Shown here in pieces: positions 27,988 to 28,340 of a stretch of DNA of 28,340 nucleotides; the first letter of the stretch is position 1, and each line of letters begins with the position of its first letter. This stretch comes from a virus. The translations under genes were made by a program, and so were the position numbers. Location of the stretch: positions 1-28,340 of IMG/VR virus record IMGVR_UViG_3300032289_001132. The stretch is one strand, 5' to 3'. Below the pieces are notes generated by a model. The model worked only from the letters and a program-made list of their open reading frames with translations, was not told the DNA's origin and did no database searches.

Positions 27988-28021
27988 AAGTCAAGCGGGG
28001 ATTCGGTTAGATTTGATCCAG

Positions 28022-28336
28022 TCACCGGTTATTAGTTTGATTTTCTAGGTATTGCCGCCATTGTCTCGTCATTCCTTTCCCGGTATCGCCAGCGGCGGCG
28101 AGCGAGTGACGGGTTGCGTTTATTTTGCCGCCAAAGTGGATTGCCTCATGGCATTGGCGGCATACAGCCATTAGGCATTTCAGCGTGTCATGCTTTGGAT
28201 ACCATCGGTGATGAAGTTGAAAAAAAGGCGCATCATGTCCGCAAAACTCACAATTACCACGCGCCCGACGTTGGGCGGCATCGCGCAAACGATGCCACCC
28301 TACACGGTCGCGCTCTTTGGAATTGTGAAATCTCAC
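28022..28336 (-). CDS. small HNH endonuclease, possibly 5'-truncated by window edge
   Basis: The frame gives 104 residues from a GTG at 28336, four bases from the window edge; the frame stays open to the edge, so the real start could lie outside. The HNH core is clear: CEFCGHDAPFFQLHHRWYPK followed by LKCLMAVCRQCHEAIHFGG, with CxxC pairs for structural zinc and the HH and H-x(n)-H metal ligands. It is a compact, single-domain nuclease. Here it is about 110 bp upstream of the replication operon and separated from it by a promoter. Homing, DNA processing or packaging roles are all possible. Confidence 0.8.
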   Translation of the reverse strand: MRFHNSKERDRVGWHRLRDAAQRRARGNCEFCGHDAPFFQLHHRWYPKHDTLKCLMAVCRQCHEAIHFGGKINATRHSLAAAGDTGKGMTRQWRQYLENQTNNR

Positions 28337-28340
28337 AAAA

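Larger units (their letters stand above)
1868..28010 (-). repeat. dispersed, strand-biased hexamer TCTAAC (GTTAGA on the plus strand)
   Basis: By eye I count about 40 copies of TCTAAC on the minus (sense) strand and one on the other (10,755). Examples on the plus strand as GTTAGA start at 3640, 7305, 11858, 14408, 17232, 20232, 22166 and 26934. Copies occur as Ser-Asn codons, as CTA-ACN Leu-Thr codons and around stop codons, as well as in promoters and leaders. Confidence 0.75.

Noticed and set aside
1-28340. Integrase, repressor, tRNA genes, CRISPR array, diversity-generating retroelement, toxin-antitoxin pair
   Set aside because: I looked for each on both strands and saw no supporting motifs; lysogeny cannot be judged from this window.

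Overview
The window is a densely packed block of a tailed, double-stranded DNA phage or prophage genome. Every gene I can support lies on the minus strand, so transcription runs from about position 28,300 down to 1. GC is moderately high. Many genes overlap by ATGA or TAATG, and almost no start has a Shine-Dalgarno sequence; starts are instead preceded by A/C-rich leaders such as AACCAAACC-ATG or by a promoter so close that the mRNA would be leaderless. An amidase endolysin and a small lipoprotein point to a host with a Gram-negative type envelope. I suspect the Verrucomicrobiota or a related lineage from the SD-poor starts and the style of the small proteins, but nothing in the sequence proves it. 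I see no integrase, repressor, tRNA or CRISPR array.

Layout in transcription order. (1) 28.3-24.5 kb, early and replication genes: a small HNH protein, a strong promoter, a DnaD/lambda-O-like replication initiator carrying palindromic tandem repeats that could be the origin, a winged-helix protein, a C5-methyltransferase-like protein, a DnaC-like helicase loader and small accessory proteins. (2) 24.2-20.4 kb, packaging: an HNH protein, small terminase, GpA-family large terminase, and small genes including a gpW-like candidate. (3) 20.4-13.0 kb, head and connector: lambda-type portal, ClpP-fold prohead protease with a nested scaffold, major capsid protein, connector and completion proteins, a zinc-ribbon protein and, unexpectedly, a minimal ATP-dependent DNA ligase. 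(4) 13.0-5.7 kb, tail: chaperone G/GT with a -1 frameshift site, a short tape measure, and seven tail or receptor-binding candidates, one with leucine-rich repeats. (5) 5.7-4.1 kb, lysis: tiny membrane proteins, a lipoprotein and the amidase. (6) 4.1 kb to the left edge: an HTH protein, a metallophosphoesterase, a terminator, small genes, a RecT annealase, a RecE-like nuclease and a ParB-like protein cut by the window edge.

Three regulatory patterns deserve most attention. First, at least seven genes, including an in-frame start inside the protease, are preceded by TTGACA-like and TAnnnT-like hexamers 16-17 bp apart and only 6-8 bp from the start codon, predicting leaderless transcripts. Second, three of these promoters contain the dyad CTAAC-N7/8-GTTAG, in one case as an 18-bp perfect palindrome, suggesting a shared operator. 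Third, the hexamer TCTAAC occurs about 40 times on the transcribed-sense strand but about once on the other, in every reading frame, which looks like selection on the nucleic acid itself.
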